Below are positions 32,099-39,712 of a DNA stretch of 49,888 nt, in pieces. The notes beneath the pieces are model-generated. The model searched no databases and was not told the origin of the DNA. It worked only from the letters and a program-made list of their open reading frames with translations. The number at the start of each line of letters is the position of its first letter. The first letter of the stretch is position 1. Source of the DNA: JAGOUY01 sp964562155 (lineage in GTDB: Bacteria; Patescibacteriota; Patescibacteriia; 2-12-FULL-60-25). The stretch is from the NCBI GenBank assembly GCA_964562155.1, contig CAZLRU010000011.1:1-49888 (forward strand), in the 5' to 3' direction. Made by a program: the position numbers and the translations under genes.

Positions 32099-32512
32099 AT
32101 GTTGATTCCTAAAAAAGTAAAACATCGCAAGTGGCATAAAGGTCGGGCGCGCAACATTCGTGTGGCGTCTGACAAGCTTGAACTTGCGTTCGGATCCTAC
32201 GGACTCAAGGCCCTGACCCCGGCCTGGATCTCCAGCCAACAGATTGAAGCTGGTCGTCGTGTGCTCACTCGTTACATTAAGCGCGGAGGCAAGATCTGGA
32301 TTCGCGTCTTCCCTGACAAGCCTCTTACCAAACATGGGAACGAGAATCCGATGGGTTCCGGAAAAGGTGCGGTTGACCACTACGTGGCGGTTATTCGTCC
32401 AGGCACGATCATTTACGAAATGGATGGGATTCCTAAGCAATCTGCTCAAGAAGCTCTTGAGAGCGCTGCCTATAAGATCGCTTCCGTCTGTAAATTTGTG
32501 AGCAACGACTAA
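32099..32512 (+). CDS. rplP: 50S ribosomal protein L16 (uL16)
   Basis: 137 aa. MLIPKKVKHRKWHKGRARN, GLKALTPAWISSQQIEAGRR and GSGKGAVDHYVAVIRPG mark the family; it binds near the A-site tRNA elbow. Junction TAA-TTTTCCTCCAT-ATG. Confidence 0.97.
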   Translation: MLIPKKVKHRKWHKGRARNIRVASDKLELAFGSYGLKALTPAWISSQQIEAGRRVLTRYIKRGGKIWIRVFPDKPLTKHGNENPMGSGKGAVDHYVAVIRPGTIIYEMDGIPKQSAQEALESAAYKIASVCKFVSND

Positions 32513-32513
32513 T

Positions 32514-32693
32514 ATGGATATCTCTTCCTTACGCACTGCTTCTGTCGCCGAACGCGAACGTCTGTTGACTGAGGCTCGCGCCAAGCTCCACGATCTGCGT
32601 TTCAAAGTTGCTACCCGTCAGTTAACCAAGGTTCGTCAAATTCGTGTGCTCAAGCGTGAGATCGCTCAGATTCTGACGGTGCTCGCCAACTAG
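32514..32693 (+). CDS. rpmC: 50S ribosomal protein L29 (uL29)
   Basis: 59 aa, from ATG 32514 to TAG 32691-32693. Two-helix protein: an N-terminal helix around SVAERERLLTEARAKLHDLR and the basic TRQLTKVRQIRVLKREIAQI. The start follows the rplP stop by one nucleotide (TAA-T-ATG), as at secE-nusG. Position between L16 and S17 confirms the call. Confidence 0.93.
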   Translation: MDISSLRTASVAERERLLTEARAKLHDLRFKVATRQLTKVRQIRVLKREIAQILTVLAN

Positions 32694-32703
32694 TTTTCTT
32701 CCT

Positions 32704-32979
32704 ATGCAAGCCTCTCCATTATCCACTTCTTCCCATCGCCGCTTTGAAGGCGTGGTGACTTCCGTTTCCGGTCCAACGACCGCGGTGGTTCGTGTTGACC
32801 GTCAGGTCGCACATCCAAAATACGGAAAATACTACACGATTTCAAAGAAGTTCATGATTCATGACCCTATGAGCGTGGCCAAGGTCGGTGACACGGTTCA
32901 GATTGAAGAATGTCGACCGGTGTCTCGTCATAAGCGCTGGCGTTATCTCTCGACCGTTCGCTCGGTGGCGACTGTCTAA
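32704..32979 (+). CDS. rpsQ: 30S ribosomal protein S17 (uS17)
   Basis: 91 aa. OB-fold protein: RRFEGVVTSVSGPTTAVVRV, KYYTISKKFMIHDP and GDTVQIEECRPVSRHKRW. Junction TAG-TTTTCTTCCT-ATG. Confidence 0.96.
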   Translation: MQASPLSTSSHRRFEGVVTSVSGPTTAVVRVDRQVAHPKYGKYYTISKKFMIHDPMSVAKVGDTVQIEECRPVSRHKRWRYLSTVRSVATV

Positions 32980-32984
32980 TCTCT

Positions 32985-33356
32985 ATGGTTCAACATCGTT
33001 CCATGCTCCAGGTGGCAGATAACACCGGAGCCAAACTCCTTCAATGCATTCATGTGCATGGTGGGTATAAAAAACGCTATGGTCGCATTGGCGATATGCT
33101 GACGTGTGTCGTGAAAGAAGCGGCTCCACGCGGCATGGTTAAAAAATCGGACATTGTTCACGTCGTGCTCGTGCGCTCTCACAAGGAGACACGTCGTCCA
33201 GACGGAACCTATGTCCGCTTTGATGACAACGCGGGTGTAATCATTGATCAAAAGAATAAGGAGCCAAAGGGTACGCGTATTTTTGGGCCCGTTGCTCGTG
33301 AGCTGCGTATCAAAGGGTACGGCAAAATTATTTCTTTAGCTCCTGAAGTCGTCTAA
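32985..33356 (+). CDS. rplN: 50S ribosomal protein L14 (uL14)
   Basis: 123 aa. MVQHRSMLQVADNTGAKLLQ start, RGMVKKSDIVHVVLVRSHKE and RIFGPVARELR. Sits at the subunit interface. Junction TAA-TCTCT-ATG. Confidence 0.98.
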   Translation: MVQHRSMLQVADNTGAKLLQCIHVHGGYKKRYGRIGDMLTCVVKEAAPRGMVKKSDIVHVVLVRSHKETRRPDGTYVRFDDNAGVIIDQKNKEPKGTRIFGPVARELRIKGYGKIISLAPEVV

Positions 33357-33360
33357 CCCT

Positions 33361-33651
33361 ATGCCTACCTTTCATGTAAAGACCGGGGATGAGGTCAAGG
33401 TCCTCGCCGGTAAAGATCGCGGCAAAACGGGCAAAGTGACGCAAGTATTTCCTAAGTTGAACCGTGTGGTGATTGAGGGCATGAATGTGACGAAGCGTCA
33501 TTTGCGGACTCGTCGCCAAGGAGAGCCGGGGCGCGTGGTCGAATTTTCCATGCCCATACATGCTTCGAATGTGGCTCGTACCGAAGCAAAAGAAGCCACG
33601 GTTGCCGCTGCTAAACCAAAGCGGACTCGTTCGACCAAAAAGACTGCCTAA
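33361..33651 (+). CDS. rplX: 50S ribosomal protein L24 (uL24)
   Basis: 96 aa. KOW motif DEVKVLAGKDRGKTGKVTQV followed by EGMNVTKRHLR and a Lys/Thr-rich tail of about 25 residues. Assembly-initiating protein. Junction TAA-CCCT-ATG. Confidence 0.96.
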   Translation: MPTFHVKTGDEVKVLAGKDRGKTGKVTQVFPKLNRVVIEGMNVTKRHLRTRRQGEPGRVVEFSMPIHASNVARTEAKEATVAAAKPKRTRSTKKTA

Positions 33652-33654
33652 TCT

Positions 33655-34191
33655 ATGACTCTTAAAGAACGCTATCAAAAAGAGATTGTCCCCGCTTTGC
33701 AAACAGAGCTGGGCATCAAGAACCGCATGGCCGTCCCTAAGGTGACGAAGGTGGTCTTGTCGGTGGGACTTTCGCAGGGCGCGAAAGATCCAAAAGTGGC
33801 AGAGGTGGTTGAAGCGACCCTCCGTCGTATTTCGGGTCAGCGCCCGGTTAAGACCAAGGCCAAGAAATCCATTGCGAGTTTCAAGATTCGTGAAGGGATG
33901 GTTGTTGGTACGATGGTTACCTTGCGTGGAGATCGTATGTGGGATTTTTTGACCAAGCTTACGCAGGTCACGTTTCCTCGTATTCGCGATTTTCGTGGTA
34001 TTTCTTCTAAGGTTGTTGATGCGCAAGGTAACTTGTCCGTTGGCTTTAAGGAGCACTTAGCCTTTCCAGAGATCCACTCCGATGAAGTTGAGCGCTTGCA
34101 TGGTATGCAGGTGACAGTCACCACGACCGCGGGTTCTCGCGAAGTTGGACAACGTTTATTCAAAGCCCTCGGCTTCCCTTTCCAAGCATAA
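33655..34191 (+). CDS. rplE: 50S ribosomal protein L5 (uL5)
   Basis: 178 aa. LKERYQKEIVPALQTELG start; RISGQRPVKTKAKKSIASFK and RIRDFRGIS are standard 5S rRNA-binding segments. Junction TAA-TCT-ATG. Confidence 0.97.
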   Translation: MTLKERYQKEIVPALQTELGIKNRMAVPKVTKVVLSVGLSQGAKDPKVAEVVEATLRRISGQRPVKTKAKKSIASFKIREGMVVGTMVTLRGDRMWDFLTKLTQVTFPRIRDFRGISSKVVDAQGNLSVGFKEHLAFPEIHSDEVERLHGMQVTVTTTAGSREVGQRLFKALGFPFQA

Positions 34192-34194
34192 TCT

Positions 34195-34380
34195 ATGGCT
34201 ACTGAAGCACAAATTGCCAAATCCAAACGGAAGCCGAAGTTTTCCACGCGCAAAGTGTTGCGCTGCTGGAAATGCGGACGCAAACATGGATATATGCGAG
34301 ACTTTGAACTCTGCCGTATCTGCTTCCGCGAGCTTGCCCTGCGAGGCGAACTCCCTGGCGTCAAGAAATCCAGTTGGTAA
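34195..34380 (+). CDS. rpsN: 30S ribosomal protein S14, zinc-binding type (uS14)
   Basis: 61 aa, the short form with four Cys (C-W-K-C and C-R-I-C) binding zinc and the conserved C-terminal GELPGVKKSSW. Junction TAA-TCT-ATG. Confidence 0.97.
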   Translation: MATEAQIAKSKRKPKFSTRKVLRCWKCGRKHGYMRDFELCRICFRELALRGELPGVKKSSW

Positions 34381-34389
34381 TTTTCTCCT

Positions 34390-34782
34390 ATGATCACTGA
34401 TCCTATTAGCGACTTTCTCACTCGTTTGCGCAATGCGCAGGCGGCTGAACACGAAACCACCCTGGTTCCTGGGTCGCGCATTAAACTCGCCATTGCTAAG
34501 CTCTTGGAACGTGAAGGATATATCCAAGCGGTTAAAGAGCAGACGGATGGTGTAAAGAAGACGATTATCGTCACGCTTAAGTATGCTGGTAAGGTGCCGG
34601 CTATTCGCGCCGTGCGACGTGTTTCGAAGCCTGGTTTGCGTGTTTATCGCAAAGCGGGTGAGTTGCCACGCGTACTCTCCGATCAGGGGATTGCGATCGT
34701 ATCAACCTCCGCTGGTATTATGACCAATAAAGAAGCGCGCAAGCGTAAGCTCGGAGGTGAAGTCTTGTGTGAAGTTTACTAA
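34390..34782 (+). CDS. rpsH: 30S ribosomal protein S8 (uS8)
   Basis: 130 aa. ITDPISDFLTRLRNAQAAEH start and the C-terminal STSAGIMTNKEARKRKLGGE. In E. coli S8 represses the spc operon; no S8 target was identified here. Junction TAA-TTTTCTCCT-ATG. Confidence 0.97.
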   Translation: MITDPISDFLTRLRNAQAAEHETTLVPGSRIKLAIAKLLEREGYIQAVKEQTDGVKKTIIVTLKYAGKVPAIRAVRRVSKPGLRVYRKAGELPRVLSDQGIAIVSTSAGIMTNKEARKRKLGGEVLCEVY

Positions 34783-34788
34783 TCGCCT

Positions 34789-35340
34789 ATGTCTCGTATC
34801 GGTAAAAAACCTGTCCTGCTGCCTGCAGGCGTTGACGCGACCATCGTGTCCCGTCAAGTGACCGTCAAAGGTCCTAAAGCGACGCTTGAAGTTTCTCTTC
34901 CGCCGCATGCCCTTGTGGCGATGCAAGCGGATCCAAAAGCGTTGCTTGTGACGGTTGAAGATGAAACGCGTGTCGACCAACGGGCGCTGTGGGGACTCAC
35001 GCGGCAATTATTGCAAAACGCGGTCGAAGGCGCGCAAAAAGTTTTTGAAGAAGCTCTTGAATTTGTTGGGGTTGGTTTTAAGGTGGCACTTGAGGGCCGC
35101 AAGGTCATGATGGATGTTGGTTTTTCTCACCGCGTTGCCTTTGATCTTCCGGTTGGCATCGAGGCAAAAGTCGAAAAACAAGTTCTTACCATTGCGGGTT
35201 CTGATAAGTATCTTGTCGGTGAAACGGCTGCACGCATTCGCCGTATTAAGCCACCGGAGCCCTACAAGGGAAAGGGGATTAAATACGTTGATGAGGTTAT
35301 CCGTCGCAAGGCTGGCAAAACCGCCGGGAAAGGCGCCTAA
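34789..35340 (+). CDS. rplF: 50S ribosomal protein L6 (uL6)
   Basis: 183 aa. MSRIGKKPVLLPAGVDATI start, duplicated L6 fold, and the C-terminal KPPEPYKGKGIKYVDEVIRR signature. Located at the base of the L7/L12 stalk. Junction TAA-TCGCCT-ATG. Confidence 0.97.
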   Translation: MSRIGKKPVLLPAGVDATIVSRQVTVKGPKATLEVSLPPHALVAMQADPKALLVTVEDETRVDQRALWGLTRQLLQNAVEGAQKVFEEALEFVGVGFKVALEGRKVMMDVGFSHRVAFDLPVGIEAKVEKQVLTIAGSDKYLVGETAARIRRIKPPEPYKGKGIKYVDEVIRRKAGKTAGKGA

Positions 35341-35356
35341 TCATTGATCATGTCTT

Positions 35357-35716
35357 ATGTCTATTCAAAAGCGTAAACAAGAACGCGTAAACCGTCGCAT
35401 CCAGCGGATGCGCGCACGGGTACGTGGGAGCGCGGAACGGCCACGATTGGCTGTCTTTCGAGGACTCGCGCATATTTCTGCGCAGATCATTGATGATACA
35501 ACGGGTCGCACCCTGGCTTCCGCGTATGATCGCGAACTCAAGACGGCTGATAAGAAGACCAAAGTTGAAATTGCTATGGCGATTGGTGCCTTGATTGCTG
35601 AACGAGCAAAAGCTAAAGGCGTTACTCAGGTCGTTTTTGATCGCCGCGATAAACAATACCAAGGACGTGTGCGAGCTCTCGCTGAGAGTGCGCGGACGGC
35701 TGGACTCATCTTTTAA
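35357..35716 (+). CDS. rplR: 50S ribosomal protein L18 (uL18)
   Basis: 119 aa. ERPRLAVFRGLAHISAQIID and the end VVFDRRDKQYQGRVRALAES, then AGLIF, are standard 5S rRNA-binding segments. An upstream out-of-frame ATG at 35350 leaves 35357 as the start. Confidence 0.96.
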   Translation: MSIQKRKQERVNRRIQRMRARVRGSAERPRLAVFRGLAHISAQIIDDTTGRTLASAYDRELKTADKKTKVEIAMAIGALIAERAKAKGVTQVVFDRRDKQYQGRVRALAESARTAGLIF

Positions 35717-35721
35717 TCCAT

Positions 35722-36444
35722 ATGACTGATACGATGGCAACACAAACAACGCAGCCAACCGCAACGCCTGCGGCAGCTCCAGCCAGACCGGCTGGTTCAG
35801 CTCCTCGTCCGGGATCTGGCGCTCGCGATATGCGCGGAGGCGGTAACCGTGGCGGTCAAGGCGGCCGTGGTGGATTTGGCGGTAACCGTGGCGGTCAAGG
35901 AGGACGTGGCGGCCGTGGCCAAGGTGGTCCACGTCGTGATGGTCGTGGGGGTGGAGATGTCCCTGCAGAAGCCGAATACGATGAAAAGAACGTCGAGGTC
36001 GCTCGTGTCACACGTGTGACCAAGGGAGGAAAGCGCATGCGTTTTCGTGCCTTGACCGTGATTGGTAACCACAAAGGCCGTGTCGGTTTTGGGTTGGCTA
36101 AGGGTGTTGATGTGGCGCTTGCGACGGGCAAAGCGACGACGCAGGCACGCAAGGCGTTGCTCACGGTACCGATGATCTACGAAACGATTCCACATCCAGT
36201 CGAAGCTAAGTTTGCCGCGGCTCGTGTGTTGCTTAAACCCGCTCCAAAAGGAACTGGAATTAAAGCGGGTGGCGCTGTTCGCATCGTGCTCGAGTTAGCC
36301 GGTGTCCCAAACGTCGTTTCCAAAATTTTAGGATCTTCTAGCAAGATCAATAACGTAAAAGCCACGTTTGCTGCTCTTAAAAAGTTGCGCGTTCCTCCTG
36401 TGAAGGAAGGAAAGGCGGATGAGTCGGCTGCGGCTAAGAAATAA
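35722..36444 (+). CDS. rpsE: 30S ribosomal protein S5 (uS5) with long RGG-type N-terminus
   Basis: 240 aa, about 70 longer than usual. The extra N-terminal 85 residues begin with Thr/Ala/Pro and continue with Gly/Arg repeats (GGNRGGQGGRGGFGGNRGGQ), an RNA-binding style. The core RVTKGGKRMRFRALTVIGNH and GRVGFGLAKGVDVALATGKA is normal. Junction TAA-TCCAT-ATG. uL30 is not present between this gene and rplO, as expected for CPR. Confidence 0.96.
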   Translation: MTDTMATQTTQPTATPAAAPARPAGSAPRPGSGARDMRGGGNRGGQGGRGGFGGNRGGQGGRGGRGQGGPRRDGRGGGDVPAEAEYDEKNVEVARVTRVTKGGKRMRFRALTVIGNHKGRVGFGLAKGVDVALATGKATTQARKALLTVPMIYETIPHPVEAKFAAARVLLKPAPKGTGIKAGGAVRIVLELAGVPNVVSKILGSSSKINNVKATFAALKKLRVPPVKEGKADESAAAKK

Positions 36445-36447
36445 CCT

Positions 36448-36888
36448 ATGGCTATTTCCCTTCATACAATTTCGGCTAAATCTGGTGCGCGCCAACGCGT
36501 GAAGCGTCTTGGTCGTGGTGCTGGTAGTGGTCGAGGTAAGACCTCTGGTAAAGGAACCAAGGGTCAACGTTCTCGTACGGGTGGTAAATCTGCGCTTAAG
36601 CTTAAGGGCTTGAAGCAGATGTTGCTTAGCTTTCCGAAGAATCGTGGATTTCAAAGTCGTTTCGACAAAGACTCTGCTATTCGCGTGAGCCGCTTAAACA
36701 GTTTGGATGCGGCTACGCCTATTACTCTCAAGGTATTGCAAGATGCGGGGTTTGTGCGTCGCGCTGACCGTTCTGCGAAAATTATTGCGGGCGGTGAACT
36801 TACCAAATCACTCACTGTTGCTGCGGGCGTTTCTGTCTCTAAGGGAGCCAAAGCTGAGATTGAGCGTGCTGGTGGCAAAGTGGGGTAA
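36448..36888 (+). CDS. rplO: 50S ribosomal protein L15 (uL15)
   Basis: 146 aa. RVKRLGRGAGSGRGKTSGKG and KGQRSRTGGK at the N-terminus, the usual extended rRNA-binding arm, then the globular C-terminal domain. It follows rpsE directly with TAA-CCT-ATG. Confidence 0.97.
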   Translation: MAISLHTISAKSGARQRVKRLGRGAGSGRGKTSGKGTKGQRSRTGGKSALKLKGLKQMLLSFPKNRGFQSRFDKDSAIRVSRLNSLDAATPITLKVLQDAGFVRRADRSAKIIAGGELTKSLTVAAGVSVSKGAKAEIERAGGKVG

Positions 36889-36897
36889 TCTGACCCT

Positions 36898-38175
36898 ATG
36901 TGGGATAAGCTTTTTCAAGCTCTACGTGTTAAAGAAGTCCGCAATGGTTTGCTATTCGTGCTGGCCATGATGATTGTGTTTCGCGTGGCGGCTAATATCC
37001 CATTGCCTGGTATTGATCTCGTTGCTTTGCAGCGTTTCTTTGAGGCGAACCAGCTTTTGGGTGTCTTGAACTTGTTTTCGGGGGGCACTATTCGCAACTT
37101 CAGCATTGTTGCATTGGGTGTGGCTCCGTATATCACCGCTTCCATTATTTTCCAATTGCTAGGGATGATTATTCCTCGCATTGAAGAAATTCAGAAAGAT
37201 GGAGAGGCGGGTCAACGCAAGATCAACCAGTGGACACGCTTGCTCACGGTGCCGCTCGCGATCATTCAATCAGCTAGCTTGATTGGGCTTATGAAGCAAT
37301 CGCAATTTGCGATTATTCAAAGCTCTAGCCCGGTCTACTTGGCGGCTATTGTGTGTACCGTGACGGCAGGAACACTGTTTCTCATGTGGATGGGCGAATT
37401 AATTTCTGAGAAAAAGGTCGGAAATGGCATGTCGCTCTTGATTGCGGCGGGGATTTTGGCCGATTTACCATCTTCTGCTTCGCAGTTTTTGGCTGCTTTT
37501 GATCAAGCGCAGGCTCTTACCCTTGCTCTCTATGCTGGTGTTGCGGTGGTCACGGTTTTAGGAGTTGTGTTTGTGACGGAGGGTCAACGCAATATTCCTG
37601 TACAGTACGCTCGTCAAACACGTGGGCAAGGCGTTGCGTTAGGCGGTGTTGCTTCTTCCCTTCCGTTACGCGTGAACATGGTGGGTGTGATCCCGATCAT
37701 CTTCGCTGTTTCCATGCTGCTCTTCCCTAACTTGATTGCGCAATTTGTAGCGCGCGCTCGGAGTGAATGGTTGGCGGCCGCGGGGCGATGGGTGAATCTT
37801 ACGTTGCAGAATCAGGGGGTGTATGGGGTTCTCTATTTCTTGTTGGTTGTTGGTTTTACCTATTTCTACACGTCGGTTGTGTTCCATCCGGATCGTATTG
37901 CTGAGAATCTTCAGAAGCAAGGGGGGTTTGTTCCAGGGATTCGCCCGGGACGACCAACGGCCGAATATGTCGAATATATTATTAACCGCATCACGCTTGG
38001 AGGGGCTGCTTTTCTTGGTGTTATTGCCATCATGCCCCTTGTTGTGCAAGGAGTGACGGGTGCTTCTCAGTTGGCTCTGGGAGGAACCTCGATGCTTATT
38101 GTGGTGTCGGTTGTGATTGAATCCGTGAAACAGGTAGAGGCTCAAGCAACCATGCGAGAGTACGACGCGTATTAA
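36898..38175 (+). CDS. secY: Preprotein translocase subunit SecY
   Basis: 425 aa, ten predicted transmembrane helices. Forms the export channel with SecE. ALGVAPYITASIIFQLLGM and the cytosolic loop region YARQTRGQG followed by LPLRVNMVGVIPIIFA are diagnostic. Last gene of the run, ended by a palindromic terminator. Junction TAA-TCTGACCCT-ATG. Confidence 0.97.
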   Translation: MWDKLFQALRVKEVRNGLLFVLAMMIVFRVAANIPLPGIDLVALQRFFEANQLLGVLNLFSGGTIRNFSIVALGVAPYITASIIFQLLGMIIPRIEEIQKDGEAGQRKINQWTRLLTVPLAIIQSASLIGLMKQSQFAIIQSSSPVYLAAIVCTVTAGTLFLMWMGELISEKKVGNGMSLLIAAGILADLPSSASQFLAAFDQAQALTLALYAGVAVVTVLGVVFVTEGQRNIPVQYARQTRGQGVALGGVASSLPLRVNMVGVIPIIFAVSMLLFPNLIAQFVARARSEWLAAAGRWVNLTLQNQGVYGVLYFLLVVGFTYFYTSVVFHPDRIAENLQKQGGFVPGIRPGRPTAEYVEYIINRITLGGAAFLGVIAIMPLVVQGVTGASQLALGGTSMLIVVSVVIESVKQVEAQATMREYDAY

Positions 38176-38203
38176 CAAGTACACTTAGGATAGATTATCC
38201 CGC

Positions 38204-38233
38204 ATGAAAGCCGCCCAATTGGGCGGCTTTCAT
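38204..38233 (+). terminator. 30-nt palindromic terminator after secY
   Basis: ATGAAAGCCGCCC-AATT-GGGCGGCTTTCAT, a perfect palindrome followed by TGTTCT. The -35 of the next promoter lies within its right arm. Confidence 0.8.
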
Positions 38234-38247
38234 TGTTCTGCTATGAT
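38219..38247 (+). promoter_or_regulatory. Promoter embedded in the secY terminator
   Basis: -35 TTGGGC (38219-38224), 17 nt, -10 TATGAT (38242-38247) in the extended form TGCTATGAT. The start point is about 7 nt before the ATG at 38261. Confidence 0.55.
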
Positions 38248-38260
38248 GCCTCCGTCAATT

Positions 38261-39025
38261 ATGCAAACTTGGATGATACGTTCGCTCGTGGCGTTAGAAG
38301 TCGTTTTTATTGCTCTATTAGCTGGTTTAGCCGCCTATCGAGTTCCGATTGTTGAGGTTGCGCACCGCGCAGACATCGCCTTGATCGTTGCTCTTTTGTT
38401 GCTCGTGGCGGGAAGTGGTTTAGTGATGAAGTTGCGCTATGGATGGTCGACGCGTGTTTTGTGGGAGTGGATGTTTGTTGGGATGGTTTTGCTGGGAGGA
38501 TGGGTGTATCCAAGGGTGCTTATCGGAGGGGCGATTGGTTTGGGGTTGGCTGCGCTTTGTTTATATCTGCCGTTTTTTTGGTCTTCTCAACGCGAGGTTC
38601 GTATTGTTTGTTTATGGGTAGGGGCGGCGGGGGCAGCTGTGTTTTTAGCTTCCTCTCTCACTCGTGGACCATTGTTGGTGTTGTGGGGTGGATTTGCTCT
38701 GTATGATGCCGTTGCGATTCGATCAAATGAGGCATTGCGTCTATTTTTGGCTGATCTTTCGCTACGCCGCGGCGTTTCTACGCGGCTCATGAGCATGACG
38801 GGGATTGAGACGATGATGTGGGTGAGTCATTTAGTGTTACCCGCTGCGCTCGTTGCGCAGGCTACCTGGCGTCAACCTTCGCAGGGGGTCTTGTTGATTC
38901 TTGCCTTGCTGATAGGAGCGTGGTATGCCATTATGCGCACGCCTCCGGATCGTCCTCTTCGGATCATGCCATGGGCAGCTGTTTGGATGTTGGGGGCAGA
39001 GCTGCTGATCTGGATGGTTAGATAA
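38261..39025 (+). CDS. Polytopic membrane protein, function unknown
   Basis: 254 aa from ATG 38261 (MQTWMIRSLVALEVV), chosen because upstream in-frame Met codons fall in the -10 or terminator. About seven hydrophobic helices with a Gly/Trp/Val-rich composition and one conserved-looking cytosolic loop (SLRRGVSTRLMSM). No family recognised. It sits where infA/rpmJ would follow secY and map in many bacteria; adk follows after 13 nt. Confidence 0.6.
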   Translation: MQTWMIRSLVALEVVFIALLAGLAAYRVPIVEVAHRADIALIVALLLLVAGSGLVMKLRYGWSTRVLWEWMFVGMVLLGGWVYPRVLIGGAIGLGLAALCLYLPFFWSSQREVRIVCLWVGAAGAAVFLASSLTRGPLLVLWGGFALYDAVAIRSNEALRLFLADLSLRRGVSTRLMSMTGIETMMWVSHLVLPAALVAQATWRQPSQGVLLILALLIGAWYAIMRTPPDRPLRIMPWAAVWMLGAELLIWMVR

Positions 39026-39038
39026 AATACATTTTTTT

Positions 39039-39707
39039 ATGGCACGCAAGCGTTTACGAGCGGTTTTATTTGGTCCACAGGGATCGGGTAAAGGTACACA
39101 GGGTCGGATGTTAGCCGATTATTTTGGTGTGCCTCTCATTGGTTCCGGCGAGCTGTTTCGGGCCGAGATTCAAGAGAAAACGGCTTTGGGTAAGCTTGTA
39201 AAGAGTTATGTGAGCCGTGGAGCGTTGGTGCCTGATGAGCTTGTTAATGCGGTGGTACAGAAACAGGTAAAGGCGATCGCGGCTGATAGTGGATTTTTAT
39301 TAGATGGATATCCTCGTAATGTTGAACAAGCGGAATCGTTTGATAAAGTTGTAAAGATCAATCTTGCTTTGCAGATTAAGATTCGTGATGAAGAGTCCTT
39401 GAGACGGTTATTAGGTCGTCGTCAGTGCGTGGCTTGCAAAACGATTTTTCATGTAGAAGATCATGCACCGGTTGCGCAGGGTGTGTGTGATGCTTGCGGT
39501 AAAGCGCTTGTTATTCGTGAAGATGACAAAGAGGAGATTATTAGAGCGCGGCTTGAAGCGTATCATTTTATGACAGAGCCGCTCGCGACGTACTATCGGA
39601 AGGGGGGTGTTTTGTTGGCGGTTAAGGGTGAGCAGCCGATCGCTTCGTTATTTGAGGAGTTGGTTCGTAAGATTCGTACGCTGGGATTTGTTCCAGCTAA
39701 AAAGTAA
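39039..39707 (+). CDS. adk: Adenylate kinase, zinc-binding LID type
   Basis: 222 aa. Interconverts ATP + AMP and 2 ADP. P-loop FGPQGSGKGTQ (residues 11-21), the NMP-binding region with GSGELFR, DGYPRN (89-94) and a LID domain with four Cys (C130, C133, C150, C153) for zinc. R-x-R-L-E-A-Y lies in the usual place near the end of the LID. The ATG follows a T run without a Shine-Dalgarno site. Operon with map. Confidence 0.96.
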   Translation: MARKRLRAVLFGPQGSGKGTQGRMLADYFGVPLIGSGELFRAEIQEKTALGKLVKSYVSRGALVPDELVNAVVQKQVKAIAADSGFLLDGYPRNVEQAESFDKVVKINLALQIKIRDEESLRRLLGRRQCVACKTIFHVEDHAPVAQGVCDACGKALVIREDDKEEIIRARLEAYHFMTEPLATYYRKGGVLLAVKGEQPIASLFEELVRKIRTLGFVPAKK

Positions 39708-39712
39708 TTTCT

